Positions 34,793-42,632 of a DNA stretch of 64,000 bases are shown here, in pieces. This DNA is from Rufibacter roseus (GTDB lineage: Bacteria; Bacteroidota; Bacteroidia; Cytophagales; Hymenobacteraceae). The DNA is taken from contig NZ_LRML01000019.1 in assembly GCF_001647285.1 (NCBI RefSeq), positions 16,883 through 80,882 on the forward strand. The letters are read 5' to 3'. The notes below the pieces were generated by a model that saw only the letters and a list, made by a program, of their open reading frames with translations, was not told where the DNA came from and made no database searches. A program made the translations under genes and the position numbers. Position 1 is the first letter of the stretch. Every line of letters starts with the position of its first letter.

Positions 34793-34839
34793 CTCTCCTG
34801 TGTAAACACCCCTCTTTATCTCCCCTCAAGGGGAGAATC
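34793..34839 (-). repeat. TGTAAACACCCC-type dispersed repeat, copy c
   Basis: Reads TGTGTAAACACCCCTCTT followed by TCCCCTCAAGGGGAGA. Opposite orientation to 34673-34714, so a transcript across both could form a long hairpin. Confidence 0.65.
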
Positions 34840-34929
34840 CGCTACGTCACACGCTTAATTGACAGTTGAGTGTTTAACACAACTAATAACATTTACAAAA
34901 AGTGGTGCTGGTAAGCGATGAGGTGGAAT

Positions 34930-35526
34930 CTAAACTTTCGGCTCCCGATGCTGGAGAGCGGCAAATTCCTGAGGCGTGTCTATGTCAATGGCGCCCAATT
35001 CAAAAGGAACGGCCGCTACTTCTTCTGCGTGTTGTTTCAGGAGTTTCTTGGCGCCGTCTTGTCCCTGCAGTTGCTTTAGTTCAGAGAAAAAGGGACGAGT
35101 GAACAATACCGGTGCTCCTAAGGTATTTTGGTAGGCGCAGGCGACTATGCCCTTGCCAGTATGCTGCTGGGCCTGTAGCAACTGCTGGAGTATTTCTGCA
35201 GATACAAAAGGCTGGTCGCAGAGCATGAGAATAACGCCGGAAACAGTGGGAGCAAGGTTTAGAAGTTCTTGGACGCCCGTCCAGATGGAGGAGCCCATGC
35301 CGGTTGCCCATTCGGGGTTGTGGACATGGTGCACGGGTAGGGATTCCAACTGGGGCAGTACGGCTTGGGAATTAGCACCTGACACTACAAGCACAGTACC
35401 TTCCTTTATGCCTGCTGCAGCACTGACCGCCCGTTGCAACAGTGTTTGTCCTAGGTACATCAGGTTCTGCTTGGGTTGACCTAAGCGGGTAGAGGCACCG
35501 GCTGCCAGAATGATAACACCTACCAT
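34930..35526 (-). CDS. mocA: MocA-like molybdopterin cytidylyltransferase
   Basis: 198 aa nucleotidyltransferase: the signature LAAGASTRLGQPKQ is at the N-terminus, then TGMGSSIWTG and LCDQPFVS. MocA-type enzymes make molybdopterin cytosine dinucleotide, the cofactor form PaoABC needs; MobA-like GTP use is less likely in this context. Five bases separate it from the XdhC-like gene on the same strand, and the paoABC genes follow. Confidence 0.88.
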   Translation of the reverse strand: MVGVIILAAGASTRLGQPKQNLMYLGQTLLQRAVSAAAGIKEGTVLVVSGANSQAVLPQLESLPVHHVHNPEWATGMGSSIWTGVQELLNLAPTVSGVILMLCDQPFVSAEILQQLLQAQQHTGKGIVACAYQNTLGAPVLFTRPFFSELKQLQGQDGAKKLLKQHAEEVAAVPFELGAIDIDTPQEFAALQHREPKV

Positions 35527-35531
35527 GTCGC

Positions 35532-36689
35532 CTAAATAGAGGAAAAAGAAGCTAGATTAAGGTTGATGCCGCGGGTGTGGATTGGCTCCTGTTTGTCCCG
35601 CAAAAACGTTCCTGCCCGTTGTGATAGAACAGCTTTTATTTCCGCCAGAATAGAAAGAGAAATTTCCTCAGAGGCCTCGGCGCCAATGTCTAGACCGGTA
35701 GGGCCAAAGACTTTTTGCAGCATCTCTTCTGTCATCTCTATGCCTTCGTCTTGCAGCTCTTCGAGCATGCGGGTCAGTTTCTTTTTCGGCCCCAGCACAC
35801 CAACATAGGGTAATGGGAGCGGAAGAACCTGCCGCAGTATAGCCAAGTCATAGTTGTAGTTGTGAGTCAGGAGCAGGAAAACGGTATGGTCATCTACCAT
35901 AACTTGAGGCAGTACCTGCGGCGGCTTCGCTACCAGCACCCGATTGGCCATAGGAAATCGCTCTGCAGTGGCGTAATTGGCTCTGCCGTCTACCACGGTG
36001 GTTTCCCAGCCTAAGAGCGCCGCCATGTTAACCAGAGGCATGACATCGTTACCGGCTCCACAAATGACCAGCGAAACAGTTGGCTTCAGTACCTGAACAA
36101 AACCAGTGAGGGGAGCAGCCTCTGAATAGCTTTTTATTTGTGAGTGCCCTATTTCAAGTGCTTCCCGAGCATCAGCTAAGACGGCTTCTTCCAAAGTTTT
36201 ATCAAGACTGGTGCTGTAGGGCTGGCCGTGTTGCGTCAGGAGCAAACAGGAGCCAGGCTGCTCTGCTTTTCGGTCTTGCCAGTTAAATAGAGTTACCACT
36301 ACCGCCTTGTGCCGTTGCCGTTGCGCCTCTTTCAGGAGCTGAATAGGATGATTAGGGTTTTCAGTGTTGATTGGCTCAATCAGAATATGGATGATGCCGT
36401 TGCAACCCAGACCCACACCCAATTTGGCATCATCGTCATCGGTGGTGTCATAGGTGACCAACAGGTTCTGGTTCTGCGCCATGGCTAAGCGGGCTTTGCG
36501 CAAAGCATCACCCTCCAAGCAACCGCCGCTGATGGCCCCCGTCAGCTCCCCGTCTTCAGTGACCAGCATGCGCGCGCCCGGCTGCCGGTAAGACGACCCT
36601 TCTACATGCACCACGGTGGCCATGGCCATTTTTTTTCCGGATTGCTGGTGGCGGTCAAAGGCTAGAAGTATGTCGCGGATTTCTTTCAT
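35532..36689 (-). CDS. xdhC: XdhC/PaoD-family molybdenum cofactor maturation protein
   Basis: 385 aa. The N-terminal XdhC/CoxI domain has GSSYRQPGARMLV and GAISGGCLEGD. A C-terminal Rossmann domain starts with LVICGAGNDVMPLV and includes LLTHNYNYD. Such proteins bind and sulfurate the molybdenum cofactor and insert it into xanthine oxidase-family enzymes; next to paoABC it plays the PaoD role. Ends 5 bases before mocA. Confidence 0.9.
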   Translation of the reverse strand: MKEIRDILLAFDRHQQSGKKMAMATVVHVEGSSYRQPGARMLVTEDGELTGAISGGCLEGDALRKARLAMAQNQNLLVTYDTTDDDDAKLGVGLGCNGIIHILIEPINTENPNHPIQLLKEAQRQRHKAVVVTLFNWQDRKAEQPGSCLLLTQHGQPYSTSLDKTLEEAVLADAREALEIGHSQIKSYSEAAPLTGFVQVLKPTVSLVICGAGNDVMPLVNMAALLGWETTVVDGRANYATAERFPMANRVLVAKPPQVLPQVMVDDHTVFLLLTHNYNYDLAILRQVLPLPLPYVGVLGPKKKLTRMLEELQDEGIEMTEEMLQKVFGPTGLDIGAEASEEISLSILAEIKAVLSQRAGTFLRDKQEPIHTRGINLNLASFSSI

Positions 36690-36781
36690 GTGAGCGGTAA
36701 AGAAGAAGAGTGCAGAGGCTTCTTACTGCATAATTACTCGTTTAGTTCTGAAATTGGAAATGACTAAGCCATCGTTTCAGC

Positions 36782-37609
36782 TTAAAAGGCCACAAAAGAG
36801 GGGTTTAGCAGGTCCGGCTTGTTGTACTTTAATTCAGAGGTGAGGTCGGTTTGGTAAATGCTGCGGTTCAGGGCGTTTAAAATAGCATGGCTAGCGGCTG
36901 TGTCCCACTCCATGGTAGGGGCGAAACGCGGATAAATATCAGCTTTTCCCTCTGCTAGCAACATAAACTTGAATGAACTGCCCATAGAAGCTGATGCAGG
37001 CTTTTGAAACTGCTGGATAAATGCATCTGTCTCTGGCGTGCGGTGCGATTTTGAGGCTATCACCTTTAGGTTAGGCTTCTTTTTCAAATCAGCTAGGGTA
37101 TATCTATGGGGCAAGGGAGTAAGAGTTTCTGTGCCGGTGGGCGATTCTTTTGTTACTCCAGTTTCGGCAGAGCCAAAATAGAGGGTTTGGACGGTAGGAG
37201 CGTAAATGACTCCAGCCACCGGAACCTGCTGGTGCATGAGTGCAATGTTCACCGTAAACTCTCCGTTGCGCTTGATAAATTCTTTGGTGCCGTCCAGCGG
37301 GTCCACAAGCCAATACCATTCCCAATCTTTGCGTTCTTTATACAGAATTTCTTTTCCTTCTTCAGATAAGATAGGCAGCCCCAGTGGCTGAAGCATTTCA
37401 AATATGATGTGGTGAGCCGCTTTGTCTGCTTTGGTCAAGGGTGAATGATCCCCTTTATGCTCCACCCCAAAGTCAACGGTTTCATACACAGCTAATATGG
37501 CTTTGCCTGCTTCCAAAGCAGCAGTTCTGGCTGTCTTTACCCAGAGGTTCAGGTTTGGTGGAGGGGGAGGAGTGGGGCTGGTGGAAGAATGTATTGAGGC
37601 TTCGGTCAT
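36782..37609 (-). CDS. cysQ: 3'(2'),5'-bisphosphate nucleotidase CysQ
   Basis: 275 aa inositol monophosphatase-fold enzyme. Metal-binding motifs are SEEGKE, WLVDPLDGTKEF, and the C-terminal MEWDTAASHAIL. It hydrolyses PAP, the by-product of PAPS-dependent reactions, to AMP. It sits 2 bases after cysC on the same strand, and a PAPS-type sulfotransferase is nearby, giving a consistent PAPS cycle. Confidence 0.92.
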   Translation of the reverse strand: MTEASIHSSTSPTPPPPPNLNLWVKTARTAALEAGKAILAVYETVDFGVEHKGDHSPLTKADKAAHHIIFEMLQPLGLPILSEEGKEILYKERKDWEWYWLVDPLDGTKEFIKRNGEFTVNIALMHQQVPVAGVIYAPTVQTLYFGSAETGVTKESPTGTETLTPLPHRYTLADLKKKPNLKVIASKSHRTPETDAFIQQFQKPASASMGSSFKFMLLAEGKADIYPRFAPTMEWDTAASHAILNALNRSIYQTDLTSELKYNKPDLLNPSFVAF

Positions 37610-37611
37610 GG

Positions 37612-38226
37612 TTAAAAAGCTGCATCCATTTTTTCCTGCATCGTTACACGGGGTTCTACAAATTCAATCAATTTGAGTAACGATTCTCCAATGGCTTCTT
37701 CACCGGTTTTCACTTCAAGATCGGGCAGGAGCGGGGTTTCATAGGGAGCGCTGATACCGGTGAAATCTTTGATGATGCCCTGACGCGCTTTGGCGTAGAG
37801 CCCTTTGGTGTCGCGCTTTTCGCACTCAGCTAATGGGCAGTTGACAAATACTTCCATAAATCGGCTTTCGCCCACAATCTGCTTCACCAGTTCCCTTTCC
37901 TCGGCATATGGCGAAATGAACGCGCATACCACTATTAATCCGGCGTCAACCATCAGTTTTGCCACCTCGGCCACCCGTCTTATATTTTCTTTCCGGTCAT
38001 CGGCACTGAAGCCAAGGTCACGGTTAAGGCCGTTGCGCACATTGTCACCATCTAGCAGAAACACCTTGTGCCCCCGGTGAAACAAGTAATGTTCCAGCCG
38101 CAGCGCCAGTGTACTTTTGCCTGAGCCAGAAAGCCCTGTGAACCACACCAATTGCGACTCCTGCAGCATCTGCTCTTTTCTTTGTTCGTTGCTGACTTTA
38201 GATTTGAAAGGGTAGATATGCTTCAT
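37612..38226 (-). CDS. cysC: Adenylyl-sulfate kinase CysC
   Basis: 204 aa. P-loop GLSGSGKST at 31-39, GDNVRNGLNRDLGFS for APS binding, and KGLYAKAR. It phosphorylates APS to PAPS. The standard length and full motif set make it secure. No sulfate adenylyltransferase genes (cysD/N) are in the window. Cotranscribed with cysQ. Confidence 0.95.
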   Translation of the reverse strand: MKHIYPFKSKVSNEQRKEQMLQESQLVWFTGLSGSGKSTLALRLEHYLFHRGHKVFLLDGDNVRNGLNRDLGFSADDRKENIRRVAEVAKLMVDAGLIVVCAFISPYAEERELVKQIVGESRFMEVFVNCPLAECEKRDTKGLYAKARQGIIKDFTGISAPYETPLLPDLEVKTGEEAIGESLLKLIEFVEPRVTMQEKMDAAF

Positions 38227-38330
38227 GGACTTGCACGGATTTTGTGGTGATGTGCCTTCTACGCCAAAAGCGGAGGTGTGGGTTGGGGTTCATTCGTATG
38301 CACGCAGATTAGGAAATTATAGTAAGCTTT

Positions 38331-38366
38331 GTTTTCGGTCTGTTTTTTGAATAACAGGGCGAAAAC
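38331..38366. repeat. 36-bp palindromic repeat, copy 11
   Basis: GTTTTCGGTCTG...GGGCGAAAAC copy about 105 bases upstream of the cysC start. This is one of the few copies not directly after a stop codon. Confidence 0.7.
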
Positions 38367-38729
38367 GTTTTTCAGAAATGATTGGGAGACGCAAGGTATT
38401 GCGTCTCTACAAACAAAGGTGATGCGCGGAGCGCGAGTAACTCTACCCAGGAACTACAGAAACAAATAACCAACAGCAGCATTTCAACAGCAACACAAGG
38501 GGCAGAATTGGAACTGTTACCAGCCTTGGGGATGAGCGCCTCGCTTTGAGCGGTGCCGCGCCAGCGGCAAGGCCGAAGGTCTAGTGAAAAGGGCAGTGCG
38601 AATCCACAGGGCGGGGCCTCGCGGCCGTGAGCGCATGGAGCCGGAGCCACGGAGAAGGCGGTCTTGTGGAGCCTTGGATATGCTGGGGCTTTAAAATTCG
38701 GGAGCGGGAAAAAGGAGGGATGGGTTACT

Positions 38730-38908
38730 TAGTTTTGGTTGTCCGTGAGAATATACAACAACGGCAAGTGGTAAAGCGGAAGCAGGGGCAAAAATCTTCA
38801 TTAGATCCTTCGGCTAACGCTCAGGATGACCGCAAAAGAGTAAGATCAGGAATGCGCGGACCGGCAGGTGTAAACATCCCCCTTCGCCCCCTTCAAAGGG
38901 GGAGTATC
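38730..38908 (+). repeat. Mosaic dispersed repeat, copy 1
   Basis: ACAACAACGGC..., then GATCCTTCGGCTAACGCTCA, GGATGACCGCAAAAGAG and ATCAGGAAT, then the TGTAAACATCCCCC element at 38869-38908. The last about 115 bases match 40958-41074 in the same order at roughly 90% identity by eye. Confidence 0.7.
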
Positions 38909-38931
38909 TGGAAGCGTTTCTTAATAATTGT

Positions 38932-38967
38932 GTTTTCGGCCTGTTTTTCAGAAAAAACACCCAAAAC
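38932..38967. repeat. 36-bp palindromic repeat, copy 12
   Basis: GTTTTCGGCCTG...CCCAAAAC copy 69 bases upstream of the sulfotransferase start, directly after the mosaic repeat. Confidence 0.7.
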
Positions 38968-39035
38968 AGAACAGTTAAAACCTTTGCTCACCACTTTCCG
39001 TCAGGAAGAATTCCATCACTAACTTCACACATCAC

Positions 39036-39935
39036 ATGCACATTTTGCAAGGCGGCGCACCCAAGTGCGGAAACTTTTGGCTCTACCAAATCATACAGGA
39101 AATCATGAACCTGACTGGCCATACACACAAAAGTTTTATTCAGAACCACCCCATATATGAGCTCGCAAAAACATGGGACCTGAACTACCCCAGCCAAGCC
39201 AGTATTGATGTGCTGGAGATAACCGATTTGCAGGACAGCTACCGCATCAGCAGTGTGTTCCGGATGCCTATTGTGGACCTTAAAAGCTACGTAGCCCAAG
39301 CCAACCACGTTTGGACGCATTCGCCTATTTGTAAGCGGAGCGGAGAGGTGCTGGAGCTGTTTGATAAGAAAGTATACATCGTACGCGACCCGCGGGATAG
39401 AGCCATCTCGGCAGCGAAGTACTTTTGTTCGGACTATATGCTCAAGTATTACCCGCAGGAAATAAAAGACCCGCAGGTGTACCTGGAGCGGCACTTTGAT
39501 GAGCTGATGCGCGAGTGGGTATGGCATGTGTTTGACCACCTGCGTCTGAGTCAGGAGCATAACATCCACATTACTTTATACGAGGCGTTCTTGCTGGATT
39601 TCCAGCAGGAGCTTGACCGGTTGTTACAGTACTTGAACGTGGACCTAAGCCAAAATCAGCGCGATGAATTGCAAGAGGCCATGAGCTTTGCCACGCTGAA
39701 AAGTAAAAACCCGAAACACCTGAAAAAAGGACAGTCGGGCTACTGGATGGACCAGCTAACGGATGAGCAGGTGGAGAAAGCTGAGATTATTGCCGGACCG
39801 CTGATTCGGTTCTTGGGGTACCCCAGCCAAAGAGGTCAGGAAATGACTTACGCCACTGAATTCCCGCACCATGATTTTGAGTTGCTGAAGCAGGAGATCC
39901 TGGAATCGCAGGTCCGGCTGTACGAGCCTGCTTGA
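39036..39935 (+). CDS. PAPS-dependent sulfotransferase
   Basis: 299 aa. The 5'-phosphosulfate loop PKCGNFWLY is at 9-17, the 3'-phosphate-binding VRDPRDRAIS near 118, and the C-terminal KKGQSGYW matches the cofactor-binding RKGxxGxW motif. These features define the cytosolic/Golgi-type sulfotransferase fold. The acceptor is unknown: a lipid, polysaccharide or small molecule. No signal peptide, so it should act in the cytoplasm. The convergent DinB-like gene starts 2 bases after its stop. The nearby cysC and cysQ supply PAPS and remove PAP. Confidence 0.85.
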   Translation: MHILQGGAPKCGNFWLYQIIQEIMNLTGHTHKSFIQNHPIYELAKTWDLNYPSQASIDVLEITDLQDSYRISSVFRMPIVDLKSYVAQANHVWTHSPICKRSGEVLELFDKKVYIVRDPRDRAISAAKYFCSDYMLKYYPQEIKDPQVYLERHFDELMREWVWHVFDHLRLSQEHNIHITLYEAFLLDFQQELDRLLQYLNVDLSQNQRDELQEAMSFATLKSKNPKHLKKGQSGYWMDQLTDEQVEKAEIIAGPLIRFLGYPSQRGQEMTYATEFPHHDFELLKQEILESQVRLYEPA

Positions 39936-39937
39936 GC

Positions 39938-40411
39938 TTACCATACTCCTAATTGACGGCCCACCGTTTTCAGCTGCCCAATATGGTAGCCGGTGTGGTT
40001 AAATGTGGTCATGGCGGCCCAAGAGAGAGTTTTTCCGTTGGGCTGCACTTTGAACAAATCTACCTCCGGATTCTGTACCAGCTGCACCATTTCTTCCTGA
40101 TCGGCCTCAAAGGCATCAATGGCGGCGTTCCATTCCTGCTCCGTGGCGGGTTGGTGATTTTCAGGCCAATGCGCGTCTGGCCACACATCAATGTATCCTT
40201 CGGGGTTTTTCATGAACTGGAGTAAGGTGGAGAGGCGGGCGTGCATGTGCCCCAGCAGAACCCAGCCTGAAAAGTGGAGGCCCGGCAGCATGACACCGGC
40301 TTTGTCATAGTTGAATTCCCGGAGCAAAATCACGTTAGGGGCAAAGCCGCCTCTGAGTAATTCTACCAGTTGCTCGCGTACCAGTTGGTCAATGTGTGCG
40401 TTTGAAGTCAT
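39938..40411 (-). CDS. DinB-like four-helix metalloprotein
   Basis: 157 aa. Helical protein with metal-ligand histidines in the expected places for DinB/YfiT-like proteins: GHMHARL after the first helix pair and FNHTGYHIGQL near the C-terminus. Such proteins are often thiol-dependent transferases; the substrate is unknown. Tail-to-tail with the sulfotransferase. Confidence 0.75.
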   Translation of the reverse strand: MTSNAHIDQLVREQLVELLRGGFAPNVILLREFNYDKAGVMLPGLHFSGWVLLGHMHARLSTLLQFMKNPEGYIDVWPDAHWPENHQPATEQEWNAAIDAFEADQEEMVQLVQNPEVDLFKVQPNGKTLSWAAMTTFNHTGYHIGQLKTVGRQLGVW

Positions 40412-40551
40412 TTATGTGCTATAGGGTGTTTTGGTGCTGAAACGGGAGAGGCAGGAAATAGGTTAACGTACGGACAGGGCTAGATCTCTCCTGATGCAGT
40501 GGACAGCGATTTAACTGGAGAGGCTTGAAAGAAACCCGCCCCTCCTGAATG

Positions 40552-40945
40552 AGTTCTGAGTTCTGAGTCGCGAGTCTTGAGTCATTTAAATTAAATAAAC
40601 ACCACCCCTTCCTCCTTGGCTTTTCCTGCGGGAGCGGGCAACGCAGTGCCAAGGGCACGCAGGCGCTTAGCGGAAGCACGAGACGCAGGTTCAATTTAGT
40701 AGTAGCCACAGAAGCTATGGAACAGCGCACATCGGCCAGGTGGTAAATTTACTGAAGCCCTTACTGTTTGAGCGGCAGCGAGTTTAAGGGCTTCTTGATT
40801 CTTTTGGTTACTTTTCTCATCAAGGAGAAAAGTAACAAACCTCAGCAGGGAGAGAGGCAGGTTGAGATAAAGAATATAGCAGTTATGGGAGAAACAGCAT
40901 TGAAGTTGTTGGTGATTACACACAACAACGGCGGGGGTAACGGCG
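40552..40945 (-). repeat. About 390-bp dispersed repeat, copy 2
   Basis: Inverted partner of 30228-30615 with the same landmarks in the same order on the minus strand. It has an extra short hairpin (CTTTTCTCCTTGATGAGAAAAG) that copy 1 partly lacks. Abuts the mosaic repeat at 40958. Confidence 0.75.
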
Positions 40946-40957
40946 GAGGCAGGAGTA

Positions 40958-41074
40958 AAGTCTTCGTTAGATCCTTCGGCTAGCGCTCAGGATGACCGCA
41001 AAAGAGAATGATCAGGAATACGTGGATCTGCTGGTGTAAACATCCCCCTTCGCCCCCTTCAAAGGAGGAGTATC
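40958..41074 (+). repeat. Mosaic dispersed repeat, copy 2
   Basis: GATCCTTCGGCTAGCGCTCA, GATGACCGCAAAAGAG, then the TGTAAACATCCCCC element (41035-41074). Same order as 38796-38908. Confidence 0.72.
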
Positions 41075-41129
41075 AGCAATGTTTGAGGTGTTTGAATGAA
41101 AATAATTCTGTTCAATCAAGCTGCCGTTC

Positions 41130-41894
41130 TCAAGAAGGCTGACTGTCCAAATCCTTAATCTGCTTCTGGTATTCTGCAGGCAAGATAATGGATTTCAGGA
41201 ACCAGTCTAGTTTAAGAACTCTACTTACCTTATAGCCTTTCAGAATAGGGGGCAGGAGGGAAATGTTGCGGAAGCCAAGGAGTTCTTTTACGCGGTCAGG
41301 CACCACCAGCGTCTGCGCTTCCAGCAACAACCGGTAACGGATTTCACCCAGGTGCTTGCGGTACTGCTGAAACAAATCTTTGGTGAAGTGGCTGTACGCT
41401 AAATCTTGCTGCAGGTGCTCGGCGCGCATTTGAACCCATTGTGGGTAAGAGGTGGGCAGGCCGGTGAGACCCATGCGGTGGCCCACACGGTAAAATACTT
41501 CAAAAACCTCTGCTTTTTCTGCTTCGGATAGCTTGCGCTCCAGCACTTCAAAAGACCTAATGGAGTAGTCAATGAGCATGAACAGCACATCGCGGTAGGC
41601 CCAGTCGGGGATTTTGGCGCCCCGATTGGCTTCTACGGCAGAATGGATGTGGGCCATTTTGTCGATGGTTCTGTTGGCGCCTTCGGTGGTGGAGTAGACA
41701 ATAAAGCGGGCGTACGTGACCGTGGAGAACAGCCTGCCGAGCGGGTCGGCGGGGAGACGGCCCGTGAAGTAGAGCCAATCCACAGCTTTATTTAAGGCAA
41801 ACTCGGCAGCCGAGCCAGCGAAGATGAATAGAATAGTGTCGCCTTTGCCCCAAATCTGCCGCACCACTGAGTTTTTCGAGACAAAATAATCCAT
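41130..41894 (-). CDS. DUF2236 (MpaB-like) oxygenase-family protein
   Basis: 254 aa from the ATG at 41894 (MDYFVSKNSVVRQIW); a longer frame to 41996 adds a Ser/Phe-rich stretch not typical of the family. Landmarks are IWGKGDTILFIFAGSAAEFAL, RLFSTVTYARFIVYSTTEGA and DWAYRDVLFMLIDYSIRSF. The family includes latex-clearing and MpaB-like oxygenases that bind haem through conserved His/Arg; the reaction here is unknown. It is followed by a 36-bp palindrome-separated SpoIIAA-like gene upstream. Confidence 0.75.
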   Translation of the reverse strand: MDYFVSKNSVVRQIWGKGDTILFIFAGSAAEFALNKAVDWLYFTGRLPADPLGRLFSTVTYARFIVYSTTEGANRTIDKMAHIHSAVEANRGAKIPDWAYRDVLFMLIDYSIRSFEVLERKLSEAEKAEVFEVFYRVGHRMGLTGLPTSYPQWVQMRAEHLQQDLAYSHFTKDLFQQYRKHLGEIRYRLLLEAQTLVVPDRVKELLGFRNISLLPPILKGYKVSRVLKLDWFLKSIILPAEYQKQIKDLDSQPS

Positions 41895-42028
41895 AGAGCT
41901 AGAGGTATGGGAGCCACTGAAAAAAAGGCTCCGCAGGAAGAACGCTGGAGCCTTCATGGCCATTGCCCGCGAGCAAGAAATCTGTTTAAAAGGCAAACAG
42001 GCTTTTAGAAGCTAATGTACGTGAAGAT

Positions 42029-42064
42029 GTTTTCGAGCTGTTTTTCAGAAAACAGGGCAAAAAC
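42029..42064. repeat. 36-bp palindromic repeat, copy 13
   Basis: GTTTTCGAGCTG...GGGCAAAAAC copy 10 bases past the stop of the gene at 42075 (minus strand). Confidence 0.75.
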
Positions 42065-42074
42065 ACAGGCTGTC

Positions 42075-42431
42075 TTATAAACCTACAAACTCCCGAGCCT
42101 CATCCCGCTCTTCGTGTTCAAAATATTTCACCTCTGCCGTAGTGAAAGGCTTCATGAGCTGAGTTATGGTTTGCTCCCATTTTTTGCCGCCCACAATGGC
42201 TATTTTGTCAAAATCGGTGACGTGCTGTACATCAAATTTAAGGTCTTCCCATAGACCGTCTGGTTTCCAGCCGTCAAAGTTTTCAAATTCCCAGTATAGG
42301 TTAATTTTTCCTTGCTGAGAAATTCTTGTTTCCAGGGCCGGGACTAAAATATCATATTCTTCCTTGCCTAAGGTGCCTGATACTTTCACGGCAAACACCT
42401 TGGGATCATCAGTTTCTTTGATCTCTACCAT
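42075..42431 (-). CDS. SpoIIAA-like (STAS) protein
   Basis: 118 aa, matching the SpoIIAA-like/DUF3478 family: KVSGTLGKEEYDILVPALE, LYWEFENFDGW, KIAIVGGKKWEQ and a terminal AEVKYFEHEERDEAREFV. These small STAS-fold proteins are thought to act as regulators or lipid-binding modules; the role is not established. Monocistronic. Confidence 0.82.
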   Translation of the reverse strand: MVEIKETDDPKVFAVKVSGTLGKEEYDILVPALETRISQQGKINLYWEFENFDGWKPDGLWEDLKFDVQHVTDFDKIAIVGGKKWEQTITQLMKPFTTAEVKYFEHEERDEAREFVGL

Positions 42432-42632
42432 GTCAATTTTTTCTTTTTGGTACGCGACCTAAGGTGGTAGGTTATTTAAATAAATGGATTCTTGTGTGCT
42501 GCACATTAGAAACAGTATTTATTCGGTGTGACTTCAAGAAAAACCAGGAGGGGTAGTAGAAAACTGTGAGGCATTTGTGAGAGAAACATCATCTTCTTAT
42601 CTTGTCAGAACTACACTTATTAACCTATTTTG

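Larger units (their letters stand above)
34358..34929. other. Intergenic with repeats between mocA-like gene and paoA
   Basis: About 570 bases without a convincing gene. It holds a 36-bp palindrome (34596-34631) and two facing copies of a GC-rich dispersed repeat (34673-34714 and 34793-34839). The paoA promoter should lie within the first 150 bases. Confidence 0.55.
38227..39035. other. Intergenic rich in dispersed repeats, no gene
   Basis: More than 800 bases without a credible gene. Contains two 36-bp palindromes (38331, 38932), a GC-rich block (about 38400-38660) with GAGCGGTGCCGCGCCAGCGG-type sequence, and a mosaic repeat (about 38730-38908) shared with 40.9-41.1 kb. An open frame at 38372-38650 is low-complexity repeat sequence. 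Confidence 0.6.
40412..41129. other. Intergenic made of dispersed repeats, no gene
   Basis: The gap is nearly filled by the second copy of the about 390-bp repeat (40552-40945) and a mosaic repeat (40958-41074). Open frames at 40419-40730 and 40696-40923 are repeat-derived. Confidence 0.6.

Noticed and set aside
38372..38650. 92-codon minus-strand gene
   Set aside because: GC-rich repeat sequence with no start signals or family features.
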